A DNA stretch of 64,000 nucleotides from Amoebidium appalachense (taxonomy: Eukaryota > Ichthyosporea). Position numbers and translations under genes: made by a program. Under the pieces are notes generated by a model. It worked only from the letters and a program-made list of their open reading frames with translations. It searched no databases and was not told where the DNA came from. The stretch lies in assembly GCA_963693365.1 (NCBI GenBank), contig CAVNZM010000013.1, forward strand, positions 6,572,001 to 6,636,000, read 5' to 3'. Shown piece by piece: positions 8,388 through 19,072 of this stretch (within the stretch, counting starts at the first letter, position 1; every line of letters starts with the position of its first letter).

Positions 8388-8780
8388 CCCCACACACGCA
8401 CAAACACAAAGCGCCCGGTAATAGCGCTCATGCCCCTTCTCTCAAACAACACATGTGGAAGCGCCCGGTGATAGCGCTCACAACCCTGCTCTCAAACAAC
8501 ACATGTGGAAGCGCCCGGTGATAGCGCTCATGACCCTACTCTCAAACAACACATGTGCAAGCGCACGCATTGAACCCCCCCCCCCCCCCCCCTCACACAC
8601 ACACACACACACACATGCACACGGTGGCTGCGTATCACCGTGCGCTTGCACCTGTGTTGTTTGAGAGTAGGGTCATGAGCGCTATCACCGTGCGCTTGCA
8701 CCTGTGTTGTTGGAGAGTAGGGTCATGAGCGCTATCACCGTGCGCTTGCACCTGTGTTGTTGGCGAGTAGGGTCAATGAC
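7378..8780. repeat. Compound array: AGCGCCCGGTGATAGCGCT units with C-runs and (CA)n, inverted at right end
   Basis: About eleven diverged units of gcgcccggtgatagcgct plus catgaccctactctcaaac and aacacaggtgcaagc are separated by poly-C runs of 10-50 bases and short (CA)n. From about 8630 to 8775 three units appear in the opposite orientation (gtgcgcttgcacctgtg, gagagtagggtcatgagcgc), so the array folds back on itself. The core agcgct is palindromic. Open frames through this region translate only the repeats. No gene is seen. Confidence 0.85.
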
Positions 8781-8894
8781 ATGATCGCTATCACCATACC
8801 CTTGCTCATGAGCGCCCCCCCCCCCCCCCCCAAAAACCCTCCTCCCATCTACCCGCACAACCCCAACCCCACATTATATCGTGCACCGGGTAAC

Positions 8895-9288
8895 ATGGAC
8901 GCTGGCGCACCCCTTCCCCCACCCAGCCCATTCGCACCCCCCTCCCCCGATCCGCACAAGCCCGCGCAGCACCCCCGGGCCCTCCCCCATCCTACTGGCC
9001 ATCCTGGCCGGCCTGATCCTCTACGTGCTCTGGGACACGTTCAGCCCACGTGTGCGGCGGCGCCTGGCAGTGCTCAAGTGCCAGCGTGCGTGCCCAATGT
9101 GTGCCAGCTGCGGCAGCTGCGTTCCCCGCCGCAAGTGTGCGCACTGCCCCCGCTGCCACGTGTGCGGTGCCAGCCCCACCCGGTGCGCACAGTGCCCCGC
9201 ATGCACGCGCTGCCCGCCCGAGCAAAAGTGCCCGGCGTGCCCCACGTGTGCGCATGCGCCTGCGGTGGTGATCAAGGAGCGCACTTGA
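8895..9288 (+). CDS. Cys-rich single-pass membrane protein, probable frameshift near N-terminus
   Basis: From the ATG at 8895 the frame reads a Pro-rich leader (MDAGAPLPPPSPF). The membrane and Cys-rich part lies in another frame, which otherwise could only start with a GTG at 8881. A one-base change in the C-rich stretch at about 8929-8985 would join them. The second part has a hydrophobic helix (ILLAILAGLILYVLW), a basic stop-transfer segment (RVRRR) and a tail with at least eight C-x2-C or C-x-C pairs over about 70 residues (CPMC, CGSC, CAHC, CPRC, CPAC, CPTC). Expected topology: short Pro-rich outside or lumenal end, one membrane pass, metal- or disulfide-bonding tail. Similar small Cys-rich membrane proteins occur in large DNA viruses, but I do not recognise a specific family. 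Confidence 0.55.
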
Positions 9289-9324
9289 AGGGTTGGGTGA
9301 GCAGAGATTTTTGTGGCATAGAGT

Positions 9325-9585
9325 ATGGCGTACCGATGGGAGTACAAGCTGAAGGAGGAGCCCGGCAAGGCACCCGTGGTGCAGGCAACTATTGTGCCGA
9401 CCGAGGCCACCACCCGGCGGACGCAGATGGAGCAACGAGTATATGCACAAGAGCTTGCGGAAAAGGGCTATATAGATCTGCCCGATGAGTTGGCGGAGAA
9501 GTGTGGATTCAAGAAGTGGGTGCCCAAGAATCAACGACAGACAGCAATTGTACTGCAGAAGATGATGGAGCCTGAGGATGCATAG
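9325..9585 (+). CDS. Small hypothetical protein, 86 aa
   Basis: Starts ATGGCGTACCG after a T-rich upstream (agatttttgtgg) and lies 36 bases after the Cys-rich gene on the same strand. The product is charged (rich in Glu, Lys, Gln), probably helical, with no membrane helix and no motif I recognise. Codon use resembles the preceding genes. It is the last convincing compact gene of the virus-like block; a very long (GT)n tract begins 200 bases later. Confidence 0.5.
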   Translation: MAYRWEYKLKEEPGKAPVVQATIVPTEATTRRTQMEQRVYAQELAEKGYIDLPDELAEKCGFKKWVPKNQRQTAIVLQKMMEPEDA

Positions 9586-10320
<735 letters not shown>

Positions 10321-10325
10321 TCCTC

Positions 10326-10578
10326 CACCACACCCATCACAAACCCTAAGTAAGATGTGAATGTGGGGCCTACCCGCCGCCACCACCACAACTACGTTTC
10401 CCCCACCGCACCCACCACAAACCCTAAGTAAGATGTGAATGTGGGGCCTACCCGCCGCCACCACCACAACTACGTTTCCCCCACCGCACCCACCACAAAC
10501 CCTAAGTAAGATGTGAATGTGGGGCCTACCCGCCGCCACCACCACAACTACGTTTCCCCCACCGCACCCACCACAAAC
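10326..10578. repeat. 78 bp tandem repeat, about three copies
   Basis: Copies start at aaaccctaagtaag at 10341, 10419 and 10497 and are nearly identical. The unit is 26 codons long, so it stays open on the minus strand (repeat containing CGGCGGG and VVVVV). It lies just downstream of the last exon of the JmjC gene, so it may be transcribed as 3' sequence, but I see no reason to call it coding. Confidence 0.8.
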
Positions 10579-10588
10579 CATGTGTGGT

Positions 10589-10930
10589 CTACCCACTCAA
10601 AAGCTCCTCCTCGAACTGCTCAAGCTCCTCCTCGAACTGCTCGATGTCAGCCTTGTACTTCTCTCTCAGCTTTTTCCACTGTGCATGGGACACCTGTGGG
10701 TTGATAGTTGGGTGTAAGTAGTAGTCCAGCCAGGTGATTTGTTTATGCAAGGCTCAGACATCACTGTATGCCATTACCTCAAACACACCCACGCACCCAC
10801 CAATACACCACCATGGCACACACCCACAGGAAACGAACTCCTACGTGTGGACCAGGTCAAGAAAAACTCTGCAAGGACTCAAAAAACCGTTTTTACGAAC
10901 CCCTACATGTAATTGTGAATGCTAGGGCAT

Positions 10931-10984
<54 letters not shown>

Positions 10985-11029
10985 GTGTTTTTTTGTTTGT
11001 TGTTTTTTTTGGTTTGTTTTTTTTGGTTT

Positions 11030-11073
<44 letters not shown>

Positions 11074-13487
11074 GGGGGGGGGGGGGGTACCTCGAAAACG
11101 AGTTCCCTGTCAGTGTAGCCACACGTGCATGCCGGGGGGGGGCTTCTTGCCAGCGACCACAAGCCAGTTGACCGTGGCAAAATTTACCGCCTCGGCCAAG
11201 CTGCTACCAGCAGCATACCCAAAGTGGTATGCTCCAGGCAAGGTGCAGATGACCTCACCGGCGTGCTGAACCGTGCGCTGCACGGGGATGCCCTTCTTCA
11301 TCAAATAACGGGGGTGGATGAACACAGACTGCCCCACCCAAATGTTAGTCATATGAAAACCCGGGTGGTCGTTTTTGTAAGTGCTTTTTTGGTTCTTGTT
11401 CTTCACGTCTGTGTCTACCACTTGTTCTTCACGTCTGTGTCTACCACTTGTTCTTCACGTCTGTATCTACCACTCCCTCTCTCCCTCTTCTTGTTCGTCC
11501 TCTGTTACTGTGTGTGTGTGGTCGTTTTTTTTTTTATTGTTTTTTTTTTATTTTTTTTTTTTTTTTTTTTTTTTGGTGGGGGGGCCTACCTTATGCTGTG
11601 TGACTTTCTTACAGATACCGGCCCCCGAAAGCTCAAGTCTCTCGTGGATATCCTCGAGGATAGACGTAACCTGTTCCTCGTACTCTGCACTGATCACGAA
11701 CCAGATTTTCTCTCCTGGCCCACGGACCATGATGTTGACACTCCCAAGTAGAAGGTCTTCTGTGTGGAGCACAATCGGACCCCCAGTCGTGACACTGCAA
11801 AGAGGCATGGGATTAGTTGGGGCTAAAACAGTAATTACTTCCGACTAGATGTGGCCCAATACATTCCGAAAAGACCGACCCATACACACACCCAGGATGG
11901 TTCTGTGAACATAAGGGGCGTTCTGCAAGCCTGCCTTTTTCCTTTGTTTAATTATTTGTTTTTTTTTTTTTTTTGGGGGGGGGGGGGGGCATACTTATAG
12001 AGCATCGGTGTTGAGATGCCCACACGATCTTTGAATTCTCTTGATACTATTGAGTCAAGCGTCTCCAAGCTGAACATGTAGTCGATTTCTTTCTTCACCA
12101 CCTGTCCCTCCTGTTAGTGCCTTCATGTTCACCATTCAACAACACACAGCATGCCTACATATACCCACCACAGTGCATCAACACAACATACACTCTCCGC
12201 TGCACACCCACGCACGCACGCATGCCTACACAACATACACCCCACGCACGCACGCATCCCTACACAACATACACTCTCCGCACAAACACACGCACGCACG
12301 CATCCCTACACAACATACACTCTCCGCACAAACACACGCACGCACGCATCCCTACACAACATACACTCTCCGCACAAACACACGCACGCACGCATCCCTA
12401 CACAACATCCACTCTCCGCACAAACACACGCACGCACGCATCCCTACACAACATACACTCTCCGCACAAACACACGCACGCACGCATCCCTACACAACAT
12501 ACACTCTCCGCACAAACACACGCACGCACGCATCCCTACACAACATCCACTCTCCGCACAAACACACGCACGCACGCATCCCTACACAACATACACTCTC
12601 CGCACAAACACACGCACGCACGCATCCCTACACAACATACACTCTCCGCACAAACACACGCACGCACGCATCCCTACACACACGCACACATGCCTACGCA
12701 ACATACACTCTCCGCACAAACACACGCACGCACGCATGCACAACATACACTCTCTGCACAAACACACGCACGCACACATGCACAACATACACTCTCCGCA
12801 CAAACACACGCACGCACGCATGCACAACATACACTCTCTGCACAAACACACGCACGCACACATGCACAACATACACTCTCCGCACAAACACACGCACGCA
12901 CACATGCACAACATCACTCTCCGCAAAAACACACACAACATACAAATCTTCGCCGCACACATACGTACCTCACTGGGTGTATGGGTGTTTTTAAGAGGCT
13001 TCAGATCTGTTCCGTAAAGGAACATTGATTTTTCACCATCCGATAGGGAGTCCAACAACCTCCAAAACTCCTCCTCCCCCACCGGATCCCCCTGCCCAAT
13101 CGTGTTAGCCCCTGTTCATGGTAACCACATCCTAGTGGTTGCAAATACGCACCTCTGGAATTTGCCCTATGATGTCCTCCCTATAAACGAGGAAGACATC
13201 CCTGATGGTGGTAGCCTCCACCCAAATCCGGGTGTAGGATTTTCTCACTCGTGTGGCCTGAGCAGCCTTTTTCAGCCCCTGCACTACCGGCTCGGGAGGC
13301 ACGAACTTGACGGCACCAGCTGCCCGAAACTCGTGTTCTTTTTCGATTGACAAAACTATCTTCTCCAAGGAGAGCTTTTCTAGATGCATTTGGCGGAGAT
13401 GTGCTACGGGTACCTCGTTGAACCCCGCCACCTCCCCAGTCTCAGTGTCTTGTTGTTGCCCCCTGTCCACCTCTCCCGCTTCTTGCT
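10589..13487 (-). CDS. JmjN/JmjC histone demethylase-like protein (KDM4-type signatures), spliced
   Basis: Minus-strand exons: 13487-13153 (5' end unresolved), 13091-12969, 12101-11995, 11794-11590, 11328 to about 11150, and a last exon 10693-10589. Introns are GT-AG and phases agree for the first four joins; spacing between TPMLY and HTED equals that of KDM4 proteins once spliced. Exon 1 carries a JmjN-like segment (AVKFVPPEP). The JmjC core has the iron ligands H and E in HTED, the GEKIWFVI strand, GIPVQR, and the second His in PGAYHFGY, followed by EAVNFATVNWL. Known role of the family: Fe(II)/2-oxoglutarate-dependent removal of methyl groups from histone lysines in the nucleus. All iron ligands are present, so activity is plausible. 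The join to the last exon (coiled coil ending LLSG) is not settled, and no zinc cluster is seen. A 46 bp minisatellite fills the intron at 12102-12968. Confidence 0.82.
12180..12950. repeat. 46 bp minisatellite within JmjC intron
   Basis: Unit catccctacacaacatacac plus tctccgcacaaacacacgc-type sequence, period 46 bases, about ten copies, followed by about six shorter (about 43 bp) variants containing catgcac. It lies inside a minus-strand intron; the long open frames here are repeat translations. Confidence 0.9.
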
Positions 13488-13519
13488 CTGTGTGTGCGTG
13501 CGTGTGTGTGCGTGTGTGT

Positions 13520-13524
<5 letters not shown>

Positions 13525-13558
<34 letters not shown>

Positions 13559-13645
13559 GCCGAGTGCATACATGCGTGCAGGTGCCTTCCCGTGGTGTGT
13601 GTGTGTGTGTGTGTGTGTCATGCATGCGTGCAGGTGCCTTCCCGT

Positions 13646-13679
<34 letters not shown>

Positions 13680-13705
13680 ATGCATGCGTGCAGGTGCCTT
13701 CCCGT

Positions 13706-13737
<32 letters not shown>

Positions 13738-13763
13738 ATGCATGCGTGCAGGTGCCTTCCCGT

Positions 13764-13795
<32 letters not shown>

Positions 13796-13821
13796 ATGCA
13801 TGCGTGCAGGTGCCTTCCCGT

Positions 13822-13853
<32 letters not shown>

Positions 13854-13879
13854 ATGCATGCGTGCAGGTGCCTTCCCGT

Positions 13880-13911
<32 letters not shown>

Positions 13912-13937
13912 ATGCATGCGTGCAGGTGCCTTCCCGT

Positions 13938-13969
<32 letters not shown>

Positions 13970-14052
13970 ATGCATGCGTGCAGGTGCCTTCCCGTGGTGT
14001 GTGTGTGTGTGTGTGTGTGTGTGTCATGCATGCGTGCAGGTGCCTTCCCGTG

Positions 14053-14083
<31 letters not shown>

Positions 14084-14085
14084 GG
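13525..14085. repeat. G-run and about nine copies of catgcatgcgtgcagg/(GT)n minisatellite
   Basis: After a G-run at 13519-13555, nine units of tgcatgcgtgcaggtgcctt plus cccgtgg are separated by (GT)n of variable length (unit about 52-65 bases). It lies between the 5' part of the JmjC gene and the plus-strand gene at 14130, so promoters of both may lie in or beside it. Each unit contains the palindrome atgcat. Confidence 0.88.
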
Positions 14086-14129
14086 TAGTCTTTTCTATTT
14101 CACATTCCCCTCTTTTGAATTTGTGAACC

Positions 14130-15092
14130 ATGGATAGCGCCTCGCAAATGGTCGGGCAAAGCACAAACCCCGCCGACCCCACCGACCCCAAAAAGGGCAC
14201 CCCCACCGACCCCACCGACCCCACCGACAAAAAGGGCACCCCCGCCGACCCCGCCGACCCCACCGACAAAAAGGGCACCCCCGCCGACCCCGCTGACCCC
14301 ACCGACAAAAAGGGCACCCCCGCCGACCCCGCCGACCCCACCGACAAAAAGGGCACCCCCGCCGACCCCACCGACCCCACCGACAAAAAGGGCACCCCCG
14401 CCGACCCCGCCGACCCCACCGACAAAAAGGGCACCCCCGCCGACCCCGCCGACCCCACCGACAAAAAGGGCACCCTCGCCGACCCCACCGACAAGGACGT
14501 TTCTTCGGCTCCCATCGACCATAGACTTATGGAAGCACTACAGGCAGAAATGACATTGCAACTTAGTCAGGCTTTAGCCTCACTTGGCGTGACATCTGTG
14601 CCTGCTACACCCACCACCGCCGCCACCACCACCTTACTCGAATACAAAGAGAAATATGAAAATGCGGAGAAAGCGTTGCAAACGGTGAAAGATGAAAACA
14701 AACGGTTGACAGAAACGATTAGAGAGGTCAAAGAAGCAGCAGTCAAAGATAAATATACTGCTTCTGCAACGAACAACCTGTTGGCTGAGAGGGTTCAGGA
14801 ACTCGAAGCTCGGCTCATTAGTGAGACGGCCGAAAAGTTATCCTTGCAGGATGAGGTGGCCTGGCAGAAGGAGGAAAATGCAAAAGTCGAGTCAGAGATG
14901 GCAGACCTGCAGAAAACCTATCGAAAGACAGTCAAGGAGAGCACACAAAAACTGCTTTTGGGCCTGAAACGCTCCCCCCATACATCCGACGTGGAGATAC
15001 TCCCCCCCCCCCCTCTAGCGCTACCCAATCCGGTCGTTCATCCGTTGCCCGCCCCCACCAACGTCCTATTCAGAGTGCCCCCGCTCGCATAG
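14130..15092 (+). CDS. Tandem-repeat acidic/lysine protein with coiled coil, 320 aa
   Basis: Intronless frame from ATG 14130. Residues about 15-120 are seven to eight near-perfect copies of a 13-residue unit (KKGTPADPADPTD), a hydrophilic Asp/Pro/Lys repeat expected to be disordered. Residues about 130-165 are neutral and Ala/Thr-rich. Residues about 165-290 form a strong coiled coil (EYKEKYENAEKALQ, ERVQELEARL, EEN-KVESEMADLQ). The end is Pro-rich after a C-run and stops within the first copy of a 140 bp duplication. The 39 bp DNA unit keeps frame, and changes between copies are mostly conservative (Ala/Thr), which supports coding. No known family is recognised; a structural or scaffold protein is a guess. 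Confidence 0.65.
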   Translation: MDSASQMVGQSTNPADPTDPKKGTPTDPTDPTDKKGTPADPADPTDKKGTPADPADPTDKKGTPADPADPTDKKGTPADPTDPTDKKGTPADPADPTDKKGTPADPADPTDKKGTLADPTDKDVSSAPIDHRLMEALQAEMTLQLSQALASLGVTSVPATPTTAATTTLLEYKEKYENAEKALQTVKDENKRLTETIREVKEAAVKDKYTASATNNLLAERVQELEARLISETAEKLSLQDEVAWQKEENAKVESEMADLQKTYRKTVKESTQKLLLGLKRSPHTSDVEILPPPPLALPNPVVHPLPAPTNVLFRVPPLA

Positions 15093-15262
15093 ACCCCATG
15101 ATGTCCAATCCCCACACACAAACATCCGACGTCGAGGAGATACTCCCCCCCCCCCCCCCTCTAGCGCTACCCAATCCGGTCGTTCATCCGTTGCCCGCCC
15201 CCACCAACGTCCTATTCAGAGTGCCCCCGCTCGCACAGACCCCATGATGTCCAGTCCCCACA
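14982..15262. repeat. 140 bp tandem duplication with variable C-run
   Basis: Two copies starting acatccgacgt at 14982 and 15122 contain a C-run (12 and 15 bases), ctagcgctacccaatccgg and cccccgctcgca. The first copy has a TAG in the frame of the upstream gene, where the second has CAG. The C-run difference is exactly one codon. The duplication changes how the gene at 14130 ends relative to the frame at 15244. Confidence 0.85.
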
Positions 15263-15519
15263 CAAAAACCGGGCTCGGGCTGAAGAGGGGGGCGGATTCA
15301 GGTGGGAATGTGCCCAAACGGTTCCGGGGCGGAGAGAGAGAAAGGCCCAAGGAATCAATAGATAAGATTCTCGACGAAGCAGCCAGAGAGGAGGATGAGA
15401 AGAAGCGGAAAGAAAGCAGTCGTGCAGGGCAGGGCAAGAAAGAAAGACCATCGGGCAAGAAAACGGTGCTCCGCACACGGAGGCCTGTGACTTCCAGTGA
15501 CGATGACCATTCGGTCTGA
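15244..15519 (+). CDS. Basic/acidic charged ORF, possible displaced C-terminus of the preceding gene
   Basis: Ninety-one codons from MMSSPHTKTG with many Lys, Arg, Glu and Ser, a nuclear-localisation-like KRFRGG and GKKERPSGKK, and an acidic end SSDDDHSV. The composition is coding-like and fits the charged protein at 14130, whose frame stops 150 bases upstream within the 140 bp duplication. It may be the original C-terminus displaced by a frameshift, a separate small gene, or an exon. An ATG right after the duplicated segment allows independent starting. Confidence 0.4.
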   Translation: MMSSPHTKTGLGLKRGADSGGNVPKRFRGGERERPKESIDKILDEAAREEDEKKRKESSRAGQGKKERPSGKKTVLRTRRPVTSSDDDHSV

Positions 15520-15529
15520 AAGACTTTGT

Positions 15530-15705
15530 GTGTGTTTTTTTTGTTTTGTTTTTTTTTTTTGTTTTTTTTTTTGTGGGGGGGGGGGAGGGGGGGGGGGGGG
15601 GGGGGGGGGCTTCGACTATGTTACATGGCAGAGCCTAAGACGTTGGAGTGATGCCGTGTGAAATGTGGAAAAATATAGACTTGGCTATGAAACACGGAAA
15701 GCATT

Positions 15706-15745
<40 letters not shown>

Positions 15746-15935
15746 GGGGGGGGGGGGGCTTCGACTATGTTACATGGCAGAGCCTAGGACGTGGGAGTGA
15801 TGCCGTGTGAAATCTGGAAAAATATAGACTTGAAAGCATTGTTTTTTTTTTGGTTTTTGTTTTTGTTTTTTTTTGTTTTTTTGGGGGGGGGGGGGGGGGG
15901 GGGGGGGGGGCTTCGACTATGTTACATGGCAGAGC
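15530..15935. repeat. Three copies of a T-run/G-run/cttcgactatg unit
   Basis: Each unit has a poly-T stretch, a G-run and then cttcgactatgttacatggc with agagccta. The first two continue with gtgatgccgtgtgaaat and aatatagacttg; the third diverges after agagccta. Units start near 15536, 15705 and 15840. They look like a tandem array of a short element with homopolymers of variable length. No gene is seen. Confidence 0.8.
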
Positions 15936-16059
15936 CTACGGTTTCTGTATAATGTATAGGTAGAAGTTTTGGGATTTCTTTTTACAATCGGTTGGAGATG
16001 GATTTTATAAAAAGAAATCCAGTGTTATCTGAATCTGTGCTTACCCCACATGCTTGTAT

Positions 16060-18075
16060 ACACAGACGTGATGCACGTCTAAGTCCTTCACACACTCAAA
16101 GAGTCCCACCACCCACATGCACTAGCACTATTTCTCTCTTCCTGCTCTGTATCCCCCCTCCCCCCTTCATGCATGCACGTCTAAGTCCTTCAATCCCCAT
16201 GCCATGCACACACTCAAAGAGTCCCCCACCACCCACATGCACTAGCACCATTTCTCTCTTCCTGCTCTATATCCCCCCCCCCCACCCCCCCCCCCTCCCC
16301 TTCCCCCTTCATGCATGCACGTCTAAGTCCTTCAATCCCATGCCATGCACACACTCAAAGAGTCCCCCACCACCCACATGCACTAGCACCATTTCTCTCT
16401 TCCTGCTCTATATCCCCCCCCCCCCCCCCCCCCCCCCCCTCCCCTCCCCCCTTCATGCATGCACGTCTAAGTCCTTCAATCCCCATGCCATGCACACACT
16501 CAAAGAGTCCCCCACCACCCACATGCACTAGCACCATTTCTCTCTTCCTGCTCTATATCCCCCCCCCCCCCCCCCACCCCCCCCCCCCTCCCCTTCCCCC
16601 TTCATGCATGCACGTCTAAGTCCTTCAATCCCCATGCCATGCACACACTCAAAGAGTCCCCCACCACCCACATGCACTAGCACCATTTCTCTCTTCCTGC
16701 TCTATATCCCCCCCCCCACCCCCCTCCTCCCCTCCCCCCTTCATGCATGCACGTCTAAGTCCTTCAATCCCCATGCCATGCACACATTCAAAGAGTCCCC
16801 CACCACCCACATGCACTAGCACCATTTCTCTCTTCCTGCTCTATATCCCCCCCCCCCACCCCCCCCCCCCCTCCCCTTCCCCCTTCATGCATGCACGTCT
16901 AAGTCCTTCAATCCCCATGCCATGCACACACTCAAAGAGTCCCCCACCACCCACATGCACTAGCACCATTTCTCTCTTCCTGCTCTATATCCCCCCCCCC
17001 CACCCCCCTCCTCCCCTCCCCCCTTCATGCATGCACGTCTAAGTCCTTCAATCCCCATGCCATGCACACATTCAAAGAGTCCCCCACCACCCACATGCAC
17101 TAGCACCATTTCTCTCTTCCTGCTCTATATCCCCCCCCCCTCCCCTCCCCCCTTCATGCATGCACGTCTAAGTCCTTCAATCCCCATGCCATGCATGCAT
17201 TCAAAGAGTCCCCCACCACCCACATGCACTAGCACCATTTCTCTCTTCCTGCTCTATATCCCCCCCCCCCTCCCCTCCCCCCTTCATGCATGCACGTCTA
17301 AGTCCTTCAATCCCCATGCCATGCATGCATTCAAAGAGTCCCCCACCACCCACATGCACTAGCACCATTTCTCTCTTCCTGCTCTATATCCCCCCCCCCC
17401 CCCCTCCCCTCCCCCCTTCATGCATGCACGTCTAAGTCCTTCAATCCCCATGCCATGCATGCATTCAAAGAGTCCCCCACCACCCACATGCACTAGCACC
17501 ATTTCTCTCTTCCTGCTCTATATCCCCCCCCCCCCACCCCCCCCCCTCCCCCTCCCCCCTTCATGCATGCACGTCTAAGTCCTTCAATCCCCATGCCATG
17601 CATGCATTCAAAGAGTCCCCCACCACCCACATGCACTAGCACCATTTCTCTCTTCCTGCTCTATATCCCCCCCTCCCCTCCCCCCTTCATGCATGCACGT
17701 CTAAGTCCTTCAATCCCCATGCCATGCATGCATTCAAAGAGTCCCCCACCACCCACATGCACTAGCACCATTTCTCTCTTCCTGCTCTATATCCCCCCCC
17801 CCCCCCTCCCCTCCCCCCTTCATGCATGCACGTCTAAGTCCTTCAATCCCCATGCCATGCATGCATTCAAAGAGTCCCCCACCACCCACATGCACTAGCA
17901 CCATTTCTCTCTTCCTGCTCTATATCCCCCCCCCACCCCCCCCCCCCTCCCCTCCCCCCTTCATGCATGCACGTCTAAGTCCTTCAATCCCCATGCCATG
18001 CATGCATTCAAAGAGTCCCCCACCACCCACATGCACTAGCACCATTTCTCTCTTCCTGCTCTGTATTCCCTGCAT
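16060..18075. repeat. 2 kb satellite array, unit about 125-148 bp, about 15 copies
   Basis: The unit contains catgcatgcacgtctaagtc, cttcaatccccatgcc, aaagagtccccc, acatgcactagcacc, tttctctcttcctgctc and a C-run of 8-30 bases. Clear copies start near 16168, 16311, 16452, 16601, 16741, 16888, 17024, 17154, 17284, 17418, 17562, 17687, 17820 and 17963, with a partial copy at 16069. Length differences lie in the C-run. Sub-families differ by cacaca versus catgca before the aaagag motif, and the change is directional along the array. Open frames ending in HMH are repeat translations. Confidence 0.92.
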
Positions 18076-18227
18076 GCACTAGCAGTGTTACTCGTTCATC
18101 CCAGCCCGGGCCAATGGTATGCAAAGTAACTGTATCGGCCGTGCAGCGCTGTCGTTGTGTGTTTATTTTCGTGTTTTCGGGTCGGTGCACGTGTGGTGTG
18201 GAGTACCATGTTTATTGCTTTTTGTAT

Positions 18228-18478
18228 CAGCGCTGGCGTGTACTCCACTTTTGTATCAGCGCTGGCGCTGTGATTGTCGTGTACTCCACTTTTGTATCAG
18301 CGCTGGCGCTGTGATTGTCGTGTACTCCACTTTTGTATCAGCGCTGGCGGTACTCCACTTTTGTATCAGCGCTGGCGTGTACTCCACTTTTGTATCAGCG
18401 CTGGCGCTGTGATTGTCGTGTACTCCACTTTTGTATCAGCGCTGGCGCTGTGATTGTCGTGTACTCCACTTTTGTAGC
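18228..18478. repeat. About 41 bp tandem repeat, seven copies
   Basis: Unit tactccacttttgtatcagc plus gctggcgctgtgattgtcg, with some copies lacking the last 15 bases. It directly precedes the minus-strand membrane-protein frame, so it lies downstream of that gene. No coding function is seen. Confidence 0.85.
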
Positions 18479-18495
18479 GCGGTGTGTTAATTGAA

Positions 18496-18816
18496 TTAAA
18501 AGTCCGAGTGACTTGTTTGTCTCAGAGTGGTGTCGTACTCCGCAGCACCCGTCTTCTTATTGAAATAGTATATGACTGCATACACCAATGGTGTAACCAA
18601 TAAACATGTGAGGACAATAGCAGCGCTGACGTACACCAGATACATTTTGTTCACTTTCTCTCTAGCATTCGGTTCGGACTTCATTAAATTGTACCAGTGT
18701 ATATTTGCAACGACACTGCATATAGATATCACATAAAGAATGCCTGTGGTGACCGTGCTGTCGAACATGTACGTGTACCTCACAAAACTTTCAGTATCCG
18801 ACGTGTTACACCCCAA
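18496..18816 (-). CDS. Small two-helix membrane protein, 5' end uncertain
   Basis: The open frame has two hydrophobic helices (ILYVISICSVVANIHWY and VSAAIVLTCLLVTPLVYAVIYY) with a charged loop (MKSEPNAREKVNK) between them, and a polar C-terminus ending TSHSDF. No ATG begins the frame at 18816; the first in-frame ATG is at about 18768, directly before the first helix. The open frame continues upstream without an ATG, so this could be a terminal exon of a longer membrane protein. Composition is convincingly coding, but I do not recognise a family. Confidence 0.5.
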   Translation of the reverse strand: MGCNTSDTESFVRYTYMFDSTVTTGILYVISICSVVANIHWYNLMKSEPNAREKVNKMYLVYVSAAIVLTCLLVTPLVYAVIYYFNKKTGAAEYDTTLRQTSHSDF

Positions 18817-19072
18817 AAGTGACCTCTCTGAGATCTTGCCTGTGGTACAAACTCTTGATGCCGTGTTGCTCTTGTGTTTTACCAGTACCCCTCTCTCCAG
18901 ATGCCGAATTTAGATTGGAATTCGTGAATACACCCATGTGATTGGTCAGTGGTTTGGCACCAAGAGATTGATTGATATGCCATCAACCAGTCAACAAAAA
19001 GTACTCGCTTTTACTTTTTGTCTCGCTTCACCCCAATCCAAGAACAGTGCACACCAAAACAAAACACTAGAA

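Noticed and set aside
7378-8780. Possible CRISPR array (repeats with variable spacers)
   Set aside because: The spacers are only C-runs and (CA)n, and the genome context is eukaryotic.
11149-11150. GC-AG intron donor for the last JmjC intron
   Set aside because: It matches GCAAGA but gives phase 1, and the only visible next exon needs phase 0.
12117-13028. Three overlapping frames of nearly 300 codons
   Set aside because: The 46 bp repeat unit keeps all three frames open; the region is an intron of the minus-strand JmjC gene.
14100-14522. Minus-strand Gly/Val-rich repeat protein
   Set aside because: It is the reverse complement of the 39 bp coding repeat of the plus-strand gene at 14130, which alone continues into a coiled coil.
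16060-18075. Possible CRISPR-like array
   Set aside because: Units are 125-148 bases, differ only in a C-run, and have no short constant repeat with unique spacers.
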